Notes: generated by a model not told the origin, from the sequence alone. Shown: positions 8,818 to 18,521, counted from the first letter of the stretch. The stretch is DNA of 45,301 nucleotides from Anaerolineae bacterium (GCA_022826865.1 JAJDUC010000012.1:1-45301), one strand, 5' to 3'. Numbers and translations are program-made.

Positions 8818-10402
8818 TTTCTGAGGTCTCCTCCCAGCCCTTGGTCAGCCGATATTGCGCCAGGGTCACGCCAGCGACCATGAGGAAGATAATAATCGTG
8901 ATCGCGGAAGCCAGGCCAAAGTCTGAGCCGCGCCCGCCCCCGAAGGCCAGTCGGAAGGCATAACTGATCAGAATATCGGTATGGCCGGCGGGAACGGTCC
9001 CCGCTTCCACCATAGGCGGTCCGCCTTGGTTGAAAGCTTCAATGATGATGAAATTATTGAAGTTGTAGGTGAATGAGGCAATTAAGAGGGGGCCGACCGC
9101 CACCAGCAGCATGGGCAGGGTCAGGTCGCGGAATTTCTGCCACCAGTTTGCGCCATCGACCTCGGCCGCTTCGTACATATCGCGCGGTATCGCCGCCAGC
9201 GCGCCACTGCAAACCAGCATGAAATAGGGATAACCCAGCCACAGATTGACAAGAATGATGGCAAGTTTCGCCCAACCGGCGTCGATGAAAAAGGGAGGCG
9301 GCTCCAGGCCAAAAGACCGGATGATGTTCGAGACGACGCCGAGATTGGAATTCAGCATGCCGCGCCAGATGGCCACGGATATCAAACCCGGAATCGGCCA
9401 GGGGATGATCAAGAGAGTGCGGAACGCGCGCTTGAAGGGGATGCGTTTGTTCTGCAAGAGCAGCGCGAAGAACAAGCCGAGCGCAAATGTCGTGAAGACG
9501 GAAGCCAGGGAAAAAGCAATGGTCCAGGCAAAGATTCGCGCCAGCGGTCCGCGAATGTCGTCACGATCAATAAAACTTTGGTAATTCTCTAAACCGATGG
9601 CGCTGATGAAGCCGGTGAACAGAGTCCCGCCTTCATCATTTTCAAATTGTCCTGTCGCGTAGTTGGCGCGGAAGAGCGCGCCGCTTTTATTGTCCAAGAC
9701 GGCGTCCTGCTCGGACAGAAACTGGTAGCGCTTTGCGAATTCCCCGGCTTCCCGCCGGCCGGCGATTCCGATTTTGAATGATTCGCCACCGAAGGCCATA
9801 GCCTGCGCCGCGTTGACCGCTTTCAGCGATTCGCCGCGGCTCAATTGTCGGTAGCCCTGATATTCCCCCGGCAAATCGGCGCCGGCGGCGACCGTTGTAA
9901 CCGGTTCGAAGTTATGCAGCGTGGCGAAATAATAGGCGCCACCCGCATCTTCGTCGGTCAGCCAGAGCGCGAACTCGCCGGAAGCATTCTGGTAGAGATT
10001 CCAGCGATAGACCTTGCCGCCTTCGGGCAAATAAGTCTGCGGACCGAGCAATTTGAGCACCTGCGTCTTGGTGAGCAAGTTGCCGTCGCCGTAATTGGTG
10101 AAGGACACATAAACGGTATACGCAATTGGAAAGACGACCAGCAGGATCATCAAGGACAGCGCCGGCGCAATCCAGCGCAGGGCATAGAGGTCGGCGCGCA
10201 GATTGATGATGTTCACCATCAGCGTGATCACGCCGATGGTGATGGCCAGTTCCCAGATGCCATCCGAGGCGAAGGCATAAATCAGATACAGAGCGAAGGC
10301 GTCGACGATGATCAAGCCGAGGTAAGTGGCGCCAAGGCGAAATAGCGAGGCGGCGGCGCGCGGCCCTCGTTTCGTTTTATGCGCCTGAGGCGGTTCAGTC
10401 AT
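8810..10402 (-). CDS. malF: MalF-like sugar ABC permease
   Basis: The 530-aa protein is MalF-like. Three N-terminal helices (within residues 1-110) are followed by a large external loop of about 180 residues resembling the P2 domain that contacts the binding protein in MalF, then a bundle of further helices. The EAA loop (YEAAEVDGANWWQKFRDLTLP) is clear. With MalG it would form the translocation pore for a maltose-type or related oligosaccharide. The start at 10402 gives a soluble lysine-rich N-terminus; a start at 10459 is possible, and neither has a strong ribosome site. A strong hairpin separates it from malE. Confidence 0.9.
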   Translation of the reverse strand: MTEPPQAHKTKRGPRAAASLFRLGATYLGLIIVDAFALYLIYAFASDGIWELAITIGVITLMVNIINLRADLYALRWIAPALSLMILLVVFPIAYTVYVSFTNYGDGNLLTKTQVLKLLGPQTYLPEGGKVYRWNLYQNASGEFALWLTDEDAGGAYYFATLHNFEPVTTVAAGADLPGEYQGYRQLSRGESLKAVNAAQAMAFGGESFKIGIAGRREAGEFAKRYQFLSEQDAVLDNKSGALFRANYATGQFENDEGGTLFTGFISAIGLENYQSFIDRDDIRGPLARIFAWTIAFSLASVFTTFALGLFFALLLQNKRIPFKRAFRTLLIIPWPIPGLISVAIWRGMLNSNLGVVSNIIRSFGLEPPPFFIDAGWAKLAIILVNLWLGYPYFMLVCSGALAAIPRDMYEAAEVDGANWWQKFRDLTLPMLLVAVGPLLIASFTYNFNNFIIIEAFNQGGPPMVEAGTVPAGHTDILISYAFRLAFGGGRGSDFGLASAITIIIFLMVAGVTLAQYRLTKGWEETSENV

Positions 10403-10481
10403 GGTTTCGTTGCAACCGGGCGGCCGGGCGGCCGCTCTTCGGGCCGCCAGCGCATGCATGCTGACAATACGCCATTGCTGA

Positions 10482-10515
10482 ACGCGGGGAAGCCGATTCA
10501 GGCGCTTCCCCGCGT
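10482..10515 (-). promoter_or_regulatory. Intergenic hairpin between malE and malF
   Basis: A perfect 12-bp stem (ACGCGGGGAAGC paired with GCTTCCCCGCGT) closes a 10-nt loop in the malE-malF gap. No T-run follows on the minus strand, so it is more likely to protect the malE message or reduce malF expression than to be a full terminator. Confidence 0.7.
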
Positions 10516-10548
10516 AATGTATAGCGATTGCGTTGCGGCTTACGCGGC

Positions 10549-11745
10549 TCAGGCATCGCCCGCGATAAGCGCGCGGATTTGCTCGCCAGCCGTGCTGAAT
10601 GCTTCTTCGGCGCCCAATTCACCGGTCCGAACCAAGGTGATGGCATTGGCCCAGGCCGCCCAGACCGACGCCATCTCCGGGATGGCCGGCATCGCCAGCC
10701 CTTCCGCGCCGGCGGCGACGAAACCGGCCATGATCTCGTCGTCCAGGCTTTCGCGCACGGCAATATGGGCGGGCGGCCGCGGATCAGCGCTGTAGAGCGA
10801 CGCCATTGCTTCTTCGCTGGCGATGAAGTCCAGCAGGAAAGTCTCCGCCAGGATTTTGTTTTCGCTGAAGGCGCTCACCATGAAGCCAACGACACCAAGG
10901 AAGGGCTTGGCGGATCCGCCCGGGCCCGCGGGCAAGCCATCAACCGTGAAGTTGACGCCGGATTCCTCGATGCGCGGGATCGCCCAGGGACCGGTGATGA
11001 TCATGGCCGCTTCACCCGTTTCGAAGAGCGTATGCATGACATCGTAATCGACGCCGGTGGGCATCAAACCATCGCTGACATAGGACTCAATGTATGAGGC
11101 GCCAGCGATTGCGCCATCGCTGTCCATGCCGACATCGCCGGGGTCATAGCCCGCGTCGGTCAAGCCGAAAACATAACCGCCGTGGGCGGTCAGCACCGAG
11201 AAGGAATGATAGGGATCGCTGTCCTGGATGATCCAGCCGTAACTCGCGTCGCCATCGGCAATGAGCTGCTCGCTGATGGCCCGCACTTCTTCCCAGTCGG
11301 CCGGGTTTTCCGGCACGAGATCGGTATTGCGTATGAAGGCGACATTTTCAGCGGCAACCGGCAGACCGTATTGAACACCCTCATATACGAAGGCGGCGCG
11401 CGCCGACGGCAAGAAGTCTTCTTCAACATCAGCAAGGTTGATCTCCGCCAGCAAACCATTAACCGCCAGGTCTCCAAGCCAGTCATGCGCGCCGATCAGG
11501 ATATCCGGACCTTCACCGGCGGGACCGGCCGTCTTGAATTGATCGCGAATGTCCAGGAAAGCCACTTCATGCACAGTTACGCTAATGCCAAATTCCTCTT
11601 CAAATTGAAGGGCTAGCTCTTCCAGGATGGGCGTCGACGATTCGCTGCCCCAGACGGTCAATCCCTCATCTTGCGCGGATACGGCAAAGACGCCCAGCAG
11701 CAACAGCAAAACCGCCATTAACAAATAAATTCTGCTCAGGTTCAT
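10549..11745 (-). CDS. malE: MalE-like extracellular sugar-binding protein
   Basis: The 398-aa protein is a family 1 extracellular solute-binding protein. It starts with a signal peptide (MNLSRIYLLMAVLLLLLG, cleavage likely after VSA). The mature part begins LTVWGSES, typical of maltose-type binding proteins, and contains the GPWAIPRIEESG segment (about 255-267) conserved in this family. There is no lipobox Cys, so it is either secreted or held by its signal segment. It is the first gene of malE-malF-malG with a predicted promoter upstream. The ligand is inferred to be an alpha-glucan oligosaccharide only from family resemblance. Confidence 0.9.
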   Translation of the reverse strand: MNLSRIYLLMAVLLLLLGVFAVSAQDEGLTVWGSESSTPILEELALQFEEEFGISVTVHEVAFLDIRDQFKTAGPAGEGPDILIGAHDWLGDLAVNGLLAEINLADVEEDFLPSARAAFVYEGVQYGLPVAAENVAFIRNTDLVPENPADWEEVRAISEQLIADGDASYGWIIQDSDPYHSFSVLTAHGGYVFGLTDAGYDPGDVGMDSDGAIAGASYIESYVSDGLMPTGVDYDVMHTLFETGEAAMIITGPWAIPRIEESGVNFTVDGLPAGPGGSAKPFLGVVGFMVSAFSENKILAETFLLDFIASEEAMASLYSADPRPPAHIAVRESLDDEIMAGFVAAGAEGLAMPAIPEMASVWAAWANAITLVRTGELGAEEAFSTAGEQIRALIAGDA

Positions 11746-11795
11746 CGGTCGGGTCCCTTTCTACAAATCAAAAACGTCACAAAATTGCTGGCTAG

Positions 11796-11823
11796 ATTAT
11801 ATGTCATTTTAGACCTTCGGCAA
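11796..11823 (-). promoter_or_regulatory. Promoter of malEFG
   Basis: On the minus strand a perfect TATAAT (11796-11801) lies 16 bases after TTGCCG (11818-11823). The predicted start is about 45 bases before the malE ATG. No operator is obvious. Confidence 0.55.
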
Positions 11824-11843
11824 AATATACCGGCGTCGCGGCC

Positions 11844-12033
11844 GGGCAATCGCATCAAAATTTAATTGCGCCGATAAATGACATTTTCCCCTCAAATTAT
11901 GTAATCCGTAGGGGCGTTTCGCTGAAACGCCCACAATTTGCAGGCCATTTTCAACGGGCGTCTCACGAGACGCCCCTACACTTTCGCAATTTTCGTAGCG
12001 ATCCGCTCATTATGATTTTGATGCGATTACCCT
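11844..12033 (-). repeat. Family-A hairpin repeat, copy 3 (complete, with terminal inverted repeats)
   Basis: This is the most complete copy. The 72-bp core (11908-11979) is inverted relative to copies 1 and 2. The unit begins with GGGCAATCGCATCAAAA (11844-11860) and ends with its inverse TTTTGATGCGATTACCC (about 12017-12033), matching at 16 of 17 positions. Length is about 190 bp with no coding capacity, which is the form of a small non-autonomous element. It occupies most of the 321-bp gap between the DUF971 gene and malE; the malE promoter lies beside it. Confidence 0.85.
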
Positions 12034-12066
12034 GAGCGTCGCGGTCTGCGGTCGGCGAGACGGCGG

Positions 12067-12396
12067 TTAATCTGGCGGCTGTTGCGGCGATAGCAAACGC
12101 AAGTATTCCCAAGTGTAGATGCCGGCGCCGTGCCCGTCGTCCCAGCTCGGCTGGAGCGCATAATTGCCGACCGGGCTCAGGTCGGTGATGGCGTGCGACC
12201 GGCTTGGAATCAATGCGAGCAGATCATCGGGCGCGTGTTCCGGTCCCATTCTTGCGTGCCCGCCTCGGCACTCGACGCAGGGACAGGCCTCCCGCAAATG
12301 CCCGAGCGGATAGCGGCTGACAAGCCCGTCCGACCAGACGATCTCAAGTAGTCCCTTGCCTTTGTCGAGTGTGATATTCCGGGGCTGGAATTGCAT
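12067..12396 (-). CDS. DUF971 (gamma-butyrobetaine hydroxylase-like N-terminal domain) protein
   Basis: The 109-aa protein is a stand-alone DUF971 domain. It shows the typical I-x-W-SDG-x-x-S-x-Y-P-x-x-x-LR-x-x-CPC-x-x-CRGG pattern at about residues 18-46 and the C-terminal pattern NYALQPSWDDGHGAGIYTW. In eukaryotes this domain precedes gamma-butyrobetaine hydroxylase and binds zinc through Cys and His. In bacteria it is often a single small protein, sometimes linked to iron-sulfur proteins. The Cys residues of CPCVEC are all present. No partner gene is adjacent. Confidence 0.88.
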   Translation of the reverse strand: MQFQPRNITLDKGKGLLEIVWSDGLVSRYPLGHLREACPCVECRGGHARMGPEHAPDDLLALIPSRSHAITDLSPVGNYALQPSWDDGHGAGIYTWEYLRLLSPQQPPD

Positions 12397-12476
12397 GGGG
12401 CGTTTCCGAAACCAATTTCAAAGCGCAATCGTATAATCTTCGCCGGATACTGAACAGTGGGAAGGCAGATGGGAAG

Positions 12477-12571
12477 AGCAATCGCATCAAATCTTATTCG
12501 CCGACGGCCATGCAAAGCAACGGGTGTTTCGCGAGACGCGCGTTGCAAATGGCCTAGAAAATTGTGGGCGC
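12477..12571 (+). repeat. Family-A hairpin repeat, copy 4 (truncated)
   Basis: The left arm (AGCAATCGCATCAAA at 12477-12491) and part of the core are recognisable, including the first hairpin (GTTTCGCGAGACGCGCG) and the ATGGCCTAGAAAATTGTGGGCG segment. The copy then stops at about 12571. The GTAGGGGCG border is degraded and the second hairpin is missing, so it is a decayed remnant. Confidence 0.7.
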
Positions 12572-12587
12572 GGCCGACCGTCATGAT

Positions 12588-12615
12588 TTGCGGTTGGCAA
12601 GCGCTCTGATACAAT
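12588..12615 (+). promoter_or_regulatory. Possible promoter of the lipoprotein gene
   Basis: TACAAT at 12610-12615 is preceded, after 16 bases, by a poor TTGCGG box (12588-12593). It lies 32 bases before the ATG at 12648. Confidence 0.35.
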
Positions 12616-12647
12616 GAAATCATTGTTTTCGCCATGAACGAGGCGCT

Positions 12648-13331
12648 ATGCAAGCCCCGGGCAAATTGATTTTGAAGGTTCCGCTGGTGGTCTCTGCGCT
12701 GCTTCTAGGCGCCTGCGGCGTATTGAGGCAGGGACAGGGCAACATGACTTCGACGGCCGAAGCCCAGTTCATCCTCCAGTTGGCGGCGACCGGACGCAGC
12801 GTCATGCAAACGGCGACGGCGGAAGGCGCAGCGACCGAGATTAGGTCCACGGCGACATTTACGCCCGAGGCGATAGCGACGCCTGACCCGTTTCCGACGC
12901 GGGTGAAAGCTTCGATTTATGTGGCCGAGCAGCAATTCGAAGGCGGATGGATGGTCTGGCTGCAGCCCAATTCCCAGATCTGGTTGATGACGGTGGATAA
13001 CGCTGGCCTGAAGGTCTGGAGCGTTTATGACGATACTTTTAGCGATGGCCAAGCCGAATCGGATCCGCAGATTGTGCCGCCAGAGGGCCTTTATCAGCCG
13101 GTTCGCGGCTTCGGCAAACTGTGGCGCGAGAATCCGGAGGTCCGCCTCAAGCTGGGCTGGGCAGTTGGTCCGGAAACCGGCCATACGACCAGGTATCGCT
13201 ATTATCATGGCGGTCATTTGAACGAGGACGAGGAATACATCCCCGCGCCCGGCTACCATCTGGTCGACAGCGTCAGCGGCGAAAGATTCCGCTTCGATGA
13301 AGAAACCATGCGCTGGCGCATCAACGACTGA
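12648..13331 (+). CDS. Lipoprotein of unknown function
   Basis: The 227-aa protein has a type II signal peptide ending in the lipobox LLGAC, so Cys23 is expected to be lipidated. A low-complexity Thr/Ala linker (about 30-80) leads to a compact C-terminal domain with many aromatic residues, including WMVWLQPNSQIWLM near 103-116 and a GFGKLWRENPEVRLKLGWA segment. I recognise no enzyme family. The second motif recalls repeats in surface proteins that bind wall or carbohydrate, but this is weak. It lies 22 bp before the large glycosidase-like gene in the same direction, so the two may work on one substrate. Confidence 0.75.
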   Translation: MQAPGKLILKVPLVVSALLLGACGVLRQGQGNMTSTAEAQFILQLAATGRSVMQTATAEGAATEIRSTATFTPEAIATPDPFPTRVKASIYVAEQQFEGGWMVWLQPNSQIWLMTVDNAGLKVWSVYDDTFSDGQAESDPQIVPPEGLYQPVRGFGKLWRENPEVRLKLGWAVGPETGHTTRYRYYHGGHLNEDEEYIPAPGYHLVDSVSGERFRFDEETMRWRIND

Positions 13332-13353
13332 TAAGGGACCGAATCTCTTGACG

Positions 13354-15948
13354 ATGCAAAATCTGAGGCGGCAAGCGATCGATGCGGCGCAGCCCTTTTT
13401 CTTTCCCATTGCCGCCGATGCGCGCGTTAGCCGCAGCGATTACTGCGACGATCAAGTATGGACGGTCAAGCTGGGCACGCAGGATGAAGCGGCTATCGCC
13501 TTTCAAACACAATTCGGCGGGCGCGCCGGTTTGGTCAGCCTGGCGCCCATCTGGCGGATTGCCGACCGACGGATCTATCAACATCTCGCTTACACCGTGA
13601 AACCAGTCATCACGCGCTTTGCGCCGAATCTTTTGGAAATCGAAGCGGCGCCATTGCCCGCGCTGGAACTGACGCTGCGATTCTGGGCGATGGAATCGCG
13701 CGCGGCCGGCGCCGAATTTCAACTGAACAATGCCGGCTGCGACGAAATAGATGTGCAACTAGAATTGTTCGGCCACGTCGTCATCAATGGACGCAACTGC
13801 AAACTCAATGTGCTGACCTTGGGCGATTACAGTCTGGCGCTGCATCTCGGCCAAATCGGAAATATCAATCCGGTTCTGACCCTGGAAGGCGCGTCGGCGG
13901 AGATCTATGGCGGGCGAATCGGGAGCCCCAAACTCGGATGCCGCCTTGAATTGCCGCCCGGCGCGAGCGCGCGCATTCCTTTTGTTTGCGCCGGCCTGGA
14001 AGACATACGCGATTCCTACAGCGTCGCCATGAATTGGCTGTCGCGCCCCTGGGAAGAGCATTTCAGGCAGATCAACCGCGCTGCGGCCGCCGTTCCTAGA
14101 ATTACATCGGGCAACGTCGACTGGGATCGTGTCCTTGACCTGTCATACGCGCATTTGATGCAATCCTTCATGGGACCGACCGAGCATTTGCCGGGTCATT
14201 CGCAGGTCGCGAATCGCGCAGGAAACCGAGGCTGGAGCCGGCGCGGCGACGGCTCGGACCACATGCGCGCCTGGTCGGGGCAAGATCCGACGCTGGCATA
14301 TTTGACTCTGCCCGTTGTCGCCGGGATTGACGATGCGCTGGCGACGGATATCGTTCGCAATTATCTGGCGACGCAAGATGGGCGGGGATTCCTGGATCGG
14401 CAGCCGGGCCTGGGCGGCCAACGGCAGGGCACGCTGCTGATGCCGCTTCTGGCGCGGCTGTGCTGGATGAATTACGAGGCGACGGCCGATCGCGGCTTCC
14501 TCGCCGATATCCTGCCCGCATTGGTCTCCTTCTTCGGGTATTGGCTGAGCGCCGACAATGACGCCGACGACGATGGCCTGCCCGAGTGGCGTTCCGAGCG
14601 ACAGATGGGTTATGTCGCCTTTCCGACCTTCGGCCGTGGCCAGGCTTGGGCGCAAGGCGCTGACATCCGACAAATGGAAACGCCCGACCTGCTGGCCTAT
14701 CTGATATCCGAAGCCGATGCCATATGCCGGATCGCCGGCGCGCTGGAGGAGACGGAGGTCCAGGATGTCGTCTCCAAACAACTGACAGCGCTGGAGGCGC
14801 GGCTGCAAGAATTGTGGGAAGGCGCGCGATTCAGCTATCGCGATCGCGATAGCAACTTGACCAGCGAAGGCATTCGCCTCTTGCAAGGCGGCGCCGGCGA
14901 CCGCGAGCACCTCATCGAGCAGACCCTGCCGACGCCGGCGCGCGTGATGATCCGCGTGGTTGGCGGTGTCAGCCAGCGCCCGCGCATCACGCTCAGGCTC
15001 ACGGGAAAAGACGCCGCCGGCGGGGAAACTTTGATTGAAGCGAAGGTAGAAGATTTCATGTGGCAGAACCGCCAGGGCGTATACACCAGCGAGCGCCCGC
15101 TATCGCATGTGCAAAGCATCGCCATCAGCGGTCTCAGCCGGGTCTACAAGGTCTATGCCGAAACCGTCGATAGCAGCCGACTGGATATCAATGCCCTTCT
15201 GCCCCTTTGGACCGGCCGCCTCAATCCCGAACAGGCGGCGTCCCTGGCCCGGCTGGCGCTGGACGAAGACCATTTCCTGCGCCCAAATGGATTGACAATG
15301 GTCAGCGCCGTCGATCGCAATTTTGACGCATCCAATGCTCGCGGCGGGGGCGGGATATGGATGTATTGGCTCTCGCTTGTGGGTGAAGGCCTGGTCAAGT
15401 CGGGCTTTCAAGCCGAAGCGGCCGCCCTGATTAAGAGGGTCTTGAATGGCTTGGCGCGAGTGCTGGCGCGCGAAGGCAAGCTGTCGCAGTTTTATCACGC
15501 GGACGAGATCCAGGGCTTCGGCGAAGATCACCACATCGGCGGTATCGCGCCGCTGAAATTGCTGAACGACGTCATCGGCATCCGCATCGTCGCGCCCAAC
15601 AAAGTGTGGATTGGCGGCGACTTCGCCTGGGGCGAAATGATCAGCGTGGAACAGCATGGCGTCACTGTAAGGCGCGATGCGCGGAACATCGTCGTTGAAT
15701 TCCCTTCGGGCCTGCGTGAGACTCTGCCCGCGGACGCCGCCTGGCAATTGATTGAAGACCCCACAGCGCTTGCGACGCCTGAGGCGCCGTCGCCCCCGTC
15801 TCCCCCCGAGCATCAATTGCCAAGCGAAGCCGACGCCGCGGGCCCGGTCAAGATCGAAGTTGAAGACGCTGTCGAGGGCGGCGGCGAAACATCGGGCGAC
15901 CGGCCCTCGGCCGGAGACACGGACGACGGGCCCGGCGCCACATCCTGA
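13354..15948 (+). CDS. Six-hairpin (alpha/alpha)6 glycosidase-like protein
   Basis: The 864-aa protein has a beta-rich N-terminal part (about 1-240), then an alpha/alpha-toroid region (from about 255) of the six-hairpin glycosidase type, with acidic candidate residues in DNDADDDGLPEW (about 403-414). A further beta-type insertion (about 525-620) follows and the toroid resumes to about 800. The last 70 residues are a Pro/Glu/Asp-rich, probably disordered tail. No signal peptide is seen. It is nearest in look to GH63/GH15-type proteins, but I cannot name a substrate. ATG 13354 is chosen; a TTG at 13348 sits at better distance from an AAGGG ribosome site, and the frame is open further upstream. 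Confidence 0.72.
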   Translation: MQNLRRQAIDAAQPFFFPIAADARVSRSDYCDDQVWTVKLGTQDEAAIAFQTQFGGRAGLVSLAPIWRIADRRIYQHLAYTVKPVITRFAPNLLEIEAAPLPALELTLRFWAMESRAAGAEFQLNNAGCDEIDVQLELFGHVVINGRNCKLNVLTLGDYSLALHLGQIGNINPVLTLEGASAEIYGGRIGSPKLGCRLELPPGASARIPFVCAGLEDIRDSYSVAMNWLSRPWEEHFRQINRAAAAVPRITSGNVDWDRVLDLSYAHLMQSFMGPTEHLPGHSQVANRAGNRGWSRRGDGSDHMRAWSGQDPTLAYLTLPVVAGIDDALATDIVRNYLATQDGRGFLDRQPGLGGQRQGTLLMPLLARLCWMNYEATADRGFLADILPALVSFFGYWLSADNDADDDGLPEWRSERQMGYVAFPTFGRGQAWAQGADIRQMETPDLLAYLISEADAICRIAGALEETEVQDVVSKQLTALEARLQELWEGARFSYRDRDSNLTSEGIRLLQGGAGDREHLIEQTLPTPARVMIRVVGGVSQRPRITLRLTGKDAAGGETLIEAKVEDFMWQNRQGVYTSERPLSHVQSIAISGLSRVYKVYAETVDSSRLDINALLPLWTGRLNPEQAASLARLALDEDHFLRPNGLTMVSAVDRNFDASNARGGGGIWMYWLSLVGEGLVKSGFQAEAAALIKRVLNGLARVLAREGKLSQFYHADEIQGFGEDHHIGGIAPLKLLNDVIGIRIVAPNKVWIGGDFAWGEMISVEQHGVTVRRDARNIVVEFPSGLRETLPADAAWQLIEDPTALATPEAPSPPSPPEHQLPSEADAAGPVKIEVEDAVEGGGETSGDRPSAGDTDDGPGATS

Positions 15949-15983
15949 TGACCGCGTAAGCAGGCATGTGAGGCTTCCAACGC

Positions 15984-16748
15984 ATGATGTGGCTGATTTT
16001 AATCGTCGGCGCCGGCCTCGCCGCCTTTCTGTTCTGGTGGCTGATCATTGAAACGGAGGGCGTCTATCTGGGCCGCTGGGCGGTTGTCGGCTTATACGAC
16101 TTGTATGCCCATCGTTACGACCGCGTCAAGCAATTTGACGAACATGCCGATCTGACGCTTATCACGGAGCCTATACTGGCGGAAATAGCGCCCAGGGACG
16201 ATCCTTTGATCCTCGATGTTGGAACCGGCACTGGACGTTTGCCGCTGCTCATGGCGCGCAACGGGCGTTTTCGCGGTCATGTTATCGGCCTGGACGCCAG
16301 CGGCCGGATGCTCGAGCGGGCGCGGCGCAAGGTCCAGGCCGAGCGCTTTGCCGCCTACATCAGTTTGCTGCATGGCGACGCCTCCAAGTTGCTCTTCCCG
16401 AACGAATGCTTTGATGCGGTGACATGCCTGGAAACGCTGGAGTTCCTGCCCGATCCGCGGGCGGCGCTGGCGGAGATGATTCGCGTGCTGCGCCCGGGCG
16501 GCTTGTTGTTGACGACGATCCGCATTGACACGCGCTGGATGCCAAATCGCACCTGGAGCCAATCCCGAATGCGCCGGGAACTAGCGGCCCTGGGGATGGA
16601 CAAAATCGACTTCGCGGTCTGGCAGGAGGACTATAACCAGGTTTGGGCGAAAAAGGCTGGCGATTCCAGCGCCCGCGGCGCGGACAGTCTGCAAGAAATC
16701 CTGCGCCAGTCCGGGCAAGTCCCTATTACCGGGATGTCTCGGATTTGA
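15984..16748 (+). CDS. Membrane-anchored class I SAM-dependent methyltransferase
   Basis: The 254-aa protein begins with one transmembrane helix (about residues 2-23). A class I methyltransferase domain follows: motif I ILDVGTGTGRLPLL (about 74-87), the acidic end of strand 2 at GLDASGRMLERA, and a later motif with RVLRPGGLLLTTI. It most resembles UbiE/COQ5-like small-molecule methyltransferases. The substrate is not predictable; the membrane anchor suggests a lipid or quinone-like acceptor. It lies 35 bp after the glycosidase-like gene and 48 bp before argS, which has its own promoter signal. Confidence 0.82.
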   Translation: MMWLILIVGAGLAAFLFWWLIIETEGVYLGRWAVVGLYDLYAHRYDRVKQFDEHADLTLITEPILAEIAPRDDPLILDVGTGTGRLPLLMARNGRFRGHVIGLDASGRMLERARRKVQAERFAAYISLLHGDASKLLFPNECFDAVTCLETLEFLPDPRAALAEMIRVLRPGGLLLTTIRIDTRWMPNRTWSQSRMRRELAALGMDKIDFAVWQEDYNQVWAKKAGDSSARGADSLQEILRQSGQVPITGMSRI

Positions 16749-16754
16749 TAGAAT
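16746..16754 (+). promoter_or_regulatory. Extended -10 promoter of argS
   Basis: TGATAGAAT fits the TGn-TATAAT extended -10 pattern with one mismatch. The start would fall about 36 bases before the argS TTG. The -35 region is poor. Confidence 0.45.
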
Positions 16755-16796
16755 CCTCTGCCATTCGCGGCGAAGCCAACCCAGAGAGACCGGCCC

Positions 16797-18521
16797 TTGA
16801 AGCAACTCAACCGGGAATTTGAAATCGCAATTAAAAAAGCCTTGGCAGGCGCCCAAAACCGCGGCGATTTACCCGTCTTTGATATACCGCGCATTCCGGC
16901 AAGCCCTCCGAAGCGGTCGAGCCAGGGCGATCTGTCTTATCCGGCGATGGCATTGGCCAAAGCAGCCCGCATGAGCCCGCTTGAAATCGCCAAGCTGATC
17001 GCCGCCGGGCTGCCCAAGCTTGACTTCGTGGAAACGATTGAAGTCGCGCCGCCCGGCTTCGTCAACTGTTTCCTTTCGCGGGACTACTTGCGGCGCCAGG
17101 TCGATACGATTATCGCCGCCGGCGAAGGTTTCGGCCGGCTCGAAATCGGCGCATGCAAAACGGCTCAGGTGGAGTTTGTCAGCGCCAATCCCAGCGGGCC
17201 AATCACCATCGGGCATACACGCGGCGCGGTGGTCGGCGATGCGATGGCGCGCTTGCTGGAAGCGGCCGGATACACCGTCCAGCGCGAATACTACTACAAC
17301 AATGCCGGCAACCAGATGATCTTGTTGGGAAAGAGTCTGGAGCTGCGCTACCGGCAGCAACTGGGCGAGAGCGTCGACTTGGCGCCCGATCATTATCATG
17401 GCGACTACCTTGTCGAAGTGGCGGCCGCTCTCGTCGCCGAGCATGGCGAGGGTCTGCGCGACAAGGGCTGGGAAACCTTCAAGCAGGCGGCGGAATCACG
17501 AATGTTCGACTGGATCAAGCGCTCGCTGGCATCCATTGACATCAAACACGACGCCTTCTACAACGAGACATCGCTCTTCGAGGACGAACGGATTTGGCAG
17601 GCGCTGGCGGCGATGCGCGGGAACGGGCATATCTACGAAGCCGCCTATTGGGAGGGCGCCGACGCCGCCGAGATTGCCGATGTCAAGGCAAAGGATTATT
17701 TACCAGCGACCTGGTTCCGCAGCACGAGTTTTGGCGACGAAAAAGATCGCGTCATGGTCAAGAGCGATGGCGCGCCGACTTATACGCTGCCGGACATCGC
17801 CTATCATGCGCACAAACTGGAGCGCGGTTTCGACATTGCCGTCAACGTCTTGGGCAGCGATCATTTCTCCCAGGCCCAAGTCGTCAGATGCGGGCTTATG
17901 GCGCTGGGCCTGGATCCGACGCCGATTCATGTCATATTCAACCAGATGGTGCGCGCCGTGCGCTGGAGCGCCGAGCTGGGCGAATACGAAGCGGTCAAGC
18001 AATCGAAGCGCGCGGGCGATTTCGATACGCTTGACGACCTGGTCGAAATGACAAGCGCCGATGCCGTGCGCTATCACATGCTGGCGCGCAGCCCCAATTC
18101 ACAGCTGGATTTCGATGTGGACAAGGTGGTGCGGCAAAGCAACGAGAATCCTGTCTACTACATCCAGAACGCCTATGTGCGCTGCGCCGGGATATTCAGA
18201 GAGGCGGAAGAGCGCGGCTTTTCCGACGCCGGCGCCGATTTGAGCGAGCTGGGCGAAGATGAACTGTGTTTCATTCGGAAAGCGCTGGAGCTAGGCAATG
18301 TCATAGAGCAAGCGGTGGCCAGCTTTGAACCGCACAAGATCGCATTTTTTGCGCATGAACTGGCCGCGTTGTTTCATCCGATTTACGATAGAGTGCGTGT
18401 CTTGCACAGCGAAGTGCCGGCGGGCGCGGCCAAAGCGCGTTTGCGCTTTTATCGCGCCGCGGCAGTCGTATTCCAGCGGCTCCTGCGGCTGATGGGCATG
18501 TCCGCGCCGGAACGTATGTGA
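16797..18521 (+). CDS. argS: Arginyl-tRNA synthetase
   Basis: ArgS charges tRNA-Arg. The 574-aa protein has the N-terminal additional domain (about 1-100), then the class I catalytic core with the ArgS form of the HIGH motif in [20 protein letters not shown] (about residues 127-146). The following [12 protein letters not shown] segment is also highly typical. The C-terminal helical anticodon-binding domain includes the [16 protein letters not shown] motif (about 448-463). The start is a TTG preceded by a GAGAG-type ribosome site; no in-frame ATG near the start gives a complete N-terminus. dcd follows after 22 bp and is probably in the same operon. Confidence 0.96.
   Translation: MKQLNREFEIAIKKALAGAQNRGDLPVFDIPRIPASPPKRSSQGDLSYPAMALAKAARMSPLEIAKLIAAGLPKLDFVETIEVAPPGFVNCFLSRDYLRRQVDTIIAAGEGFGRLEIGACKTAQVEFVSANPSGPITIGHTRGAVVGDAMARLLEAAGYTVQREYYYNNAGNQMILLGKSLELRYRQQLGESVDLAPDHYHGDYLVEVAAALVAEHGEGLRDKGWETFKQAAESRMFDWIKRSLASIDIKHDAFYNETSLFEDERIWQALAAMRGNGHIYEAAYWEGADAAEIADVKAKDYLPATWFRSTSFGDEKDRVMVKSDGAPTYTLPDIAYHAHKLERGFDIAVNVLGSDHFSQAQVVRCGLMALGLDPTPIHVIFNQMVRAVRWSAELGEYEAVKQSKRAGDFDTLDDLVEMTSADAVRYHMLARSPNSQLDFDVDKVVRQSNENPVYYIQNAYVRCAGIFREAEERGFSDAGADLSELGEDELCFIRKALELGNVIEQAVASFEPHKIAFFAHELAALFHPIYDRVRVLHSEVPAGAAKARLRFYRAAAVVFQRLLRLMGMSAPERM

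Noticed and set aside
7708..11745. A complete maltose transporter
   Set aside because: No malK-type ATPase is in the window. The importer probably uses a shared ATPase encoded elsewhere, so the system was described as incomplete.
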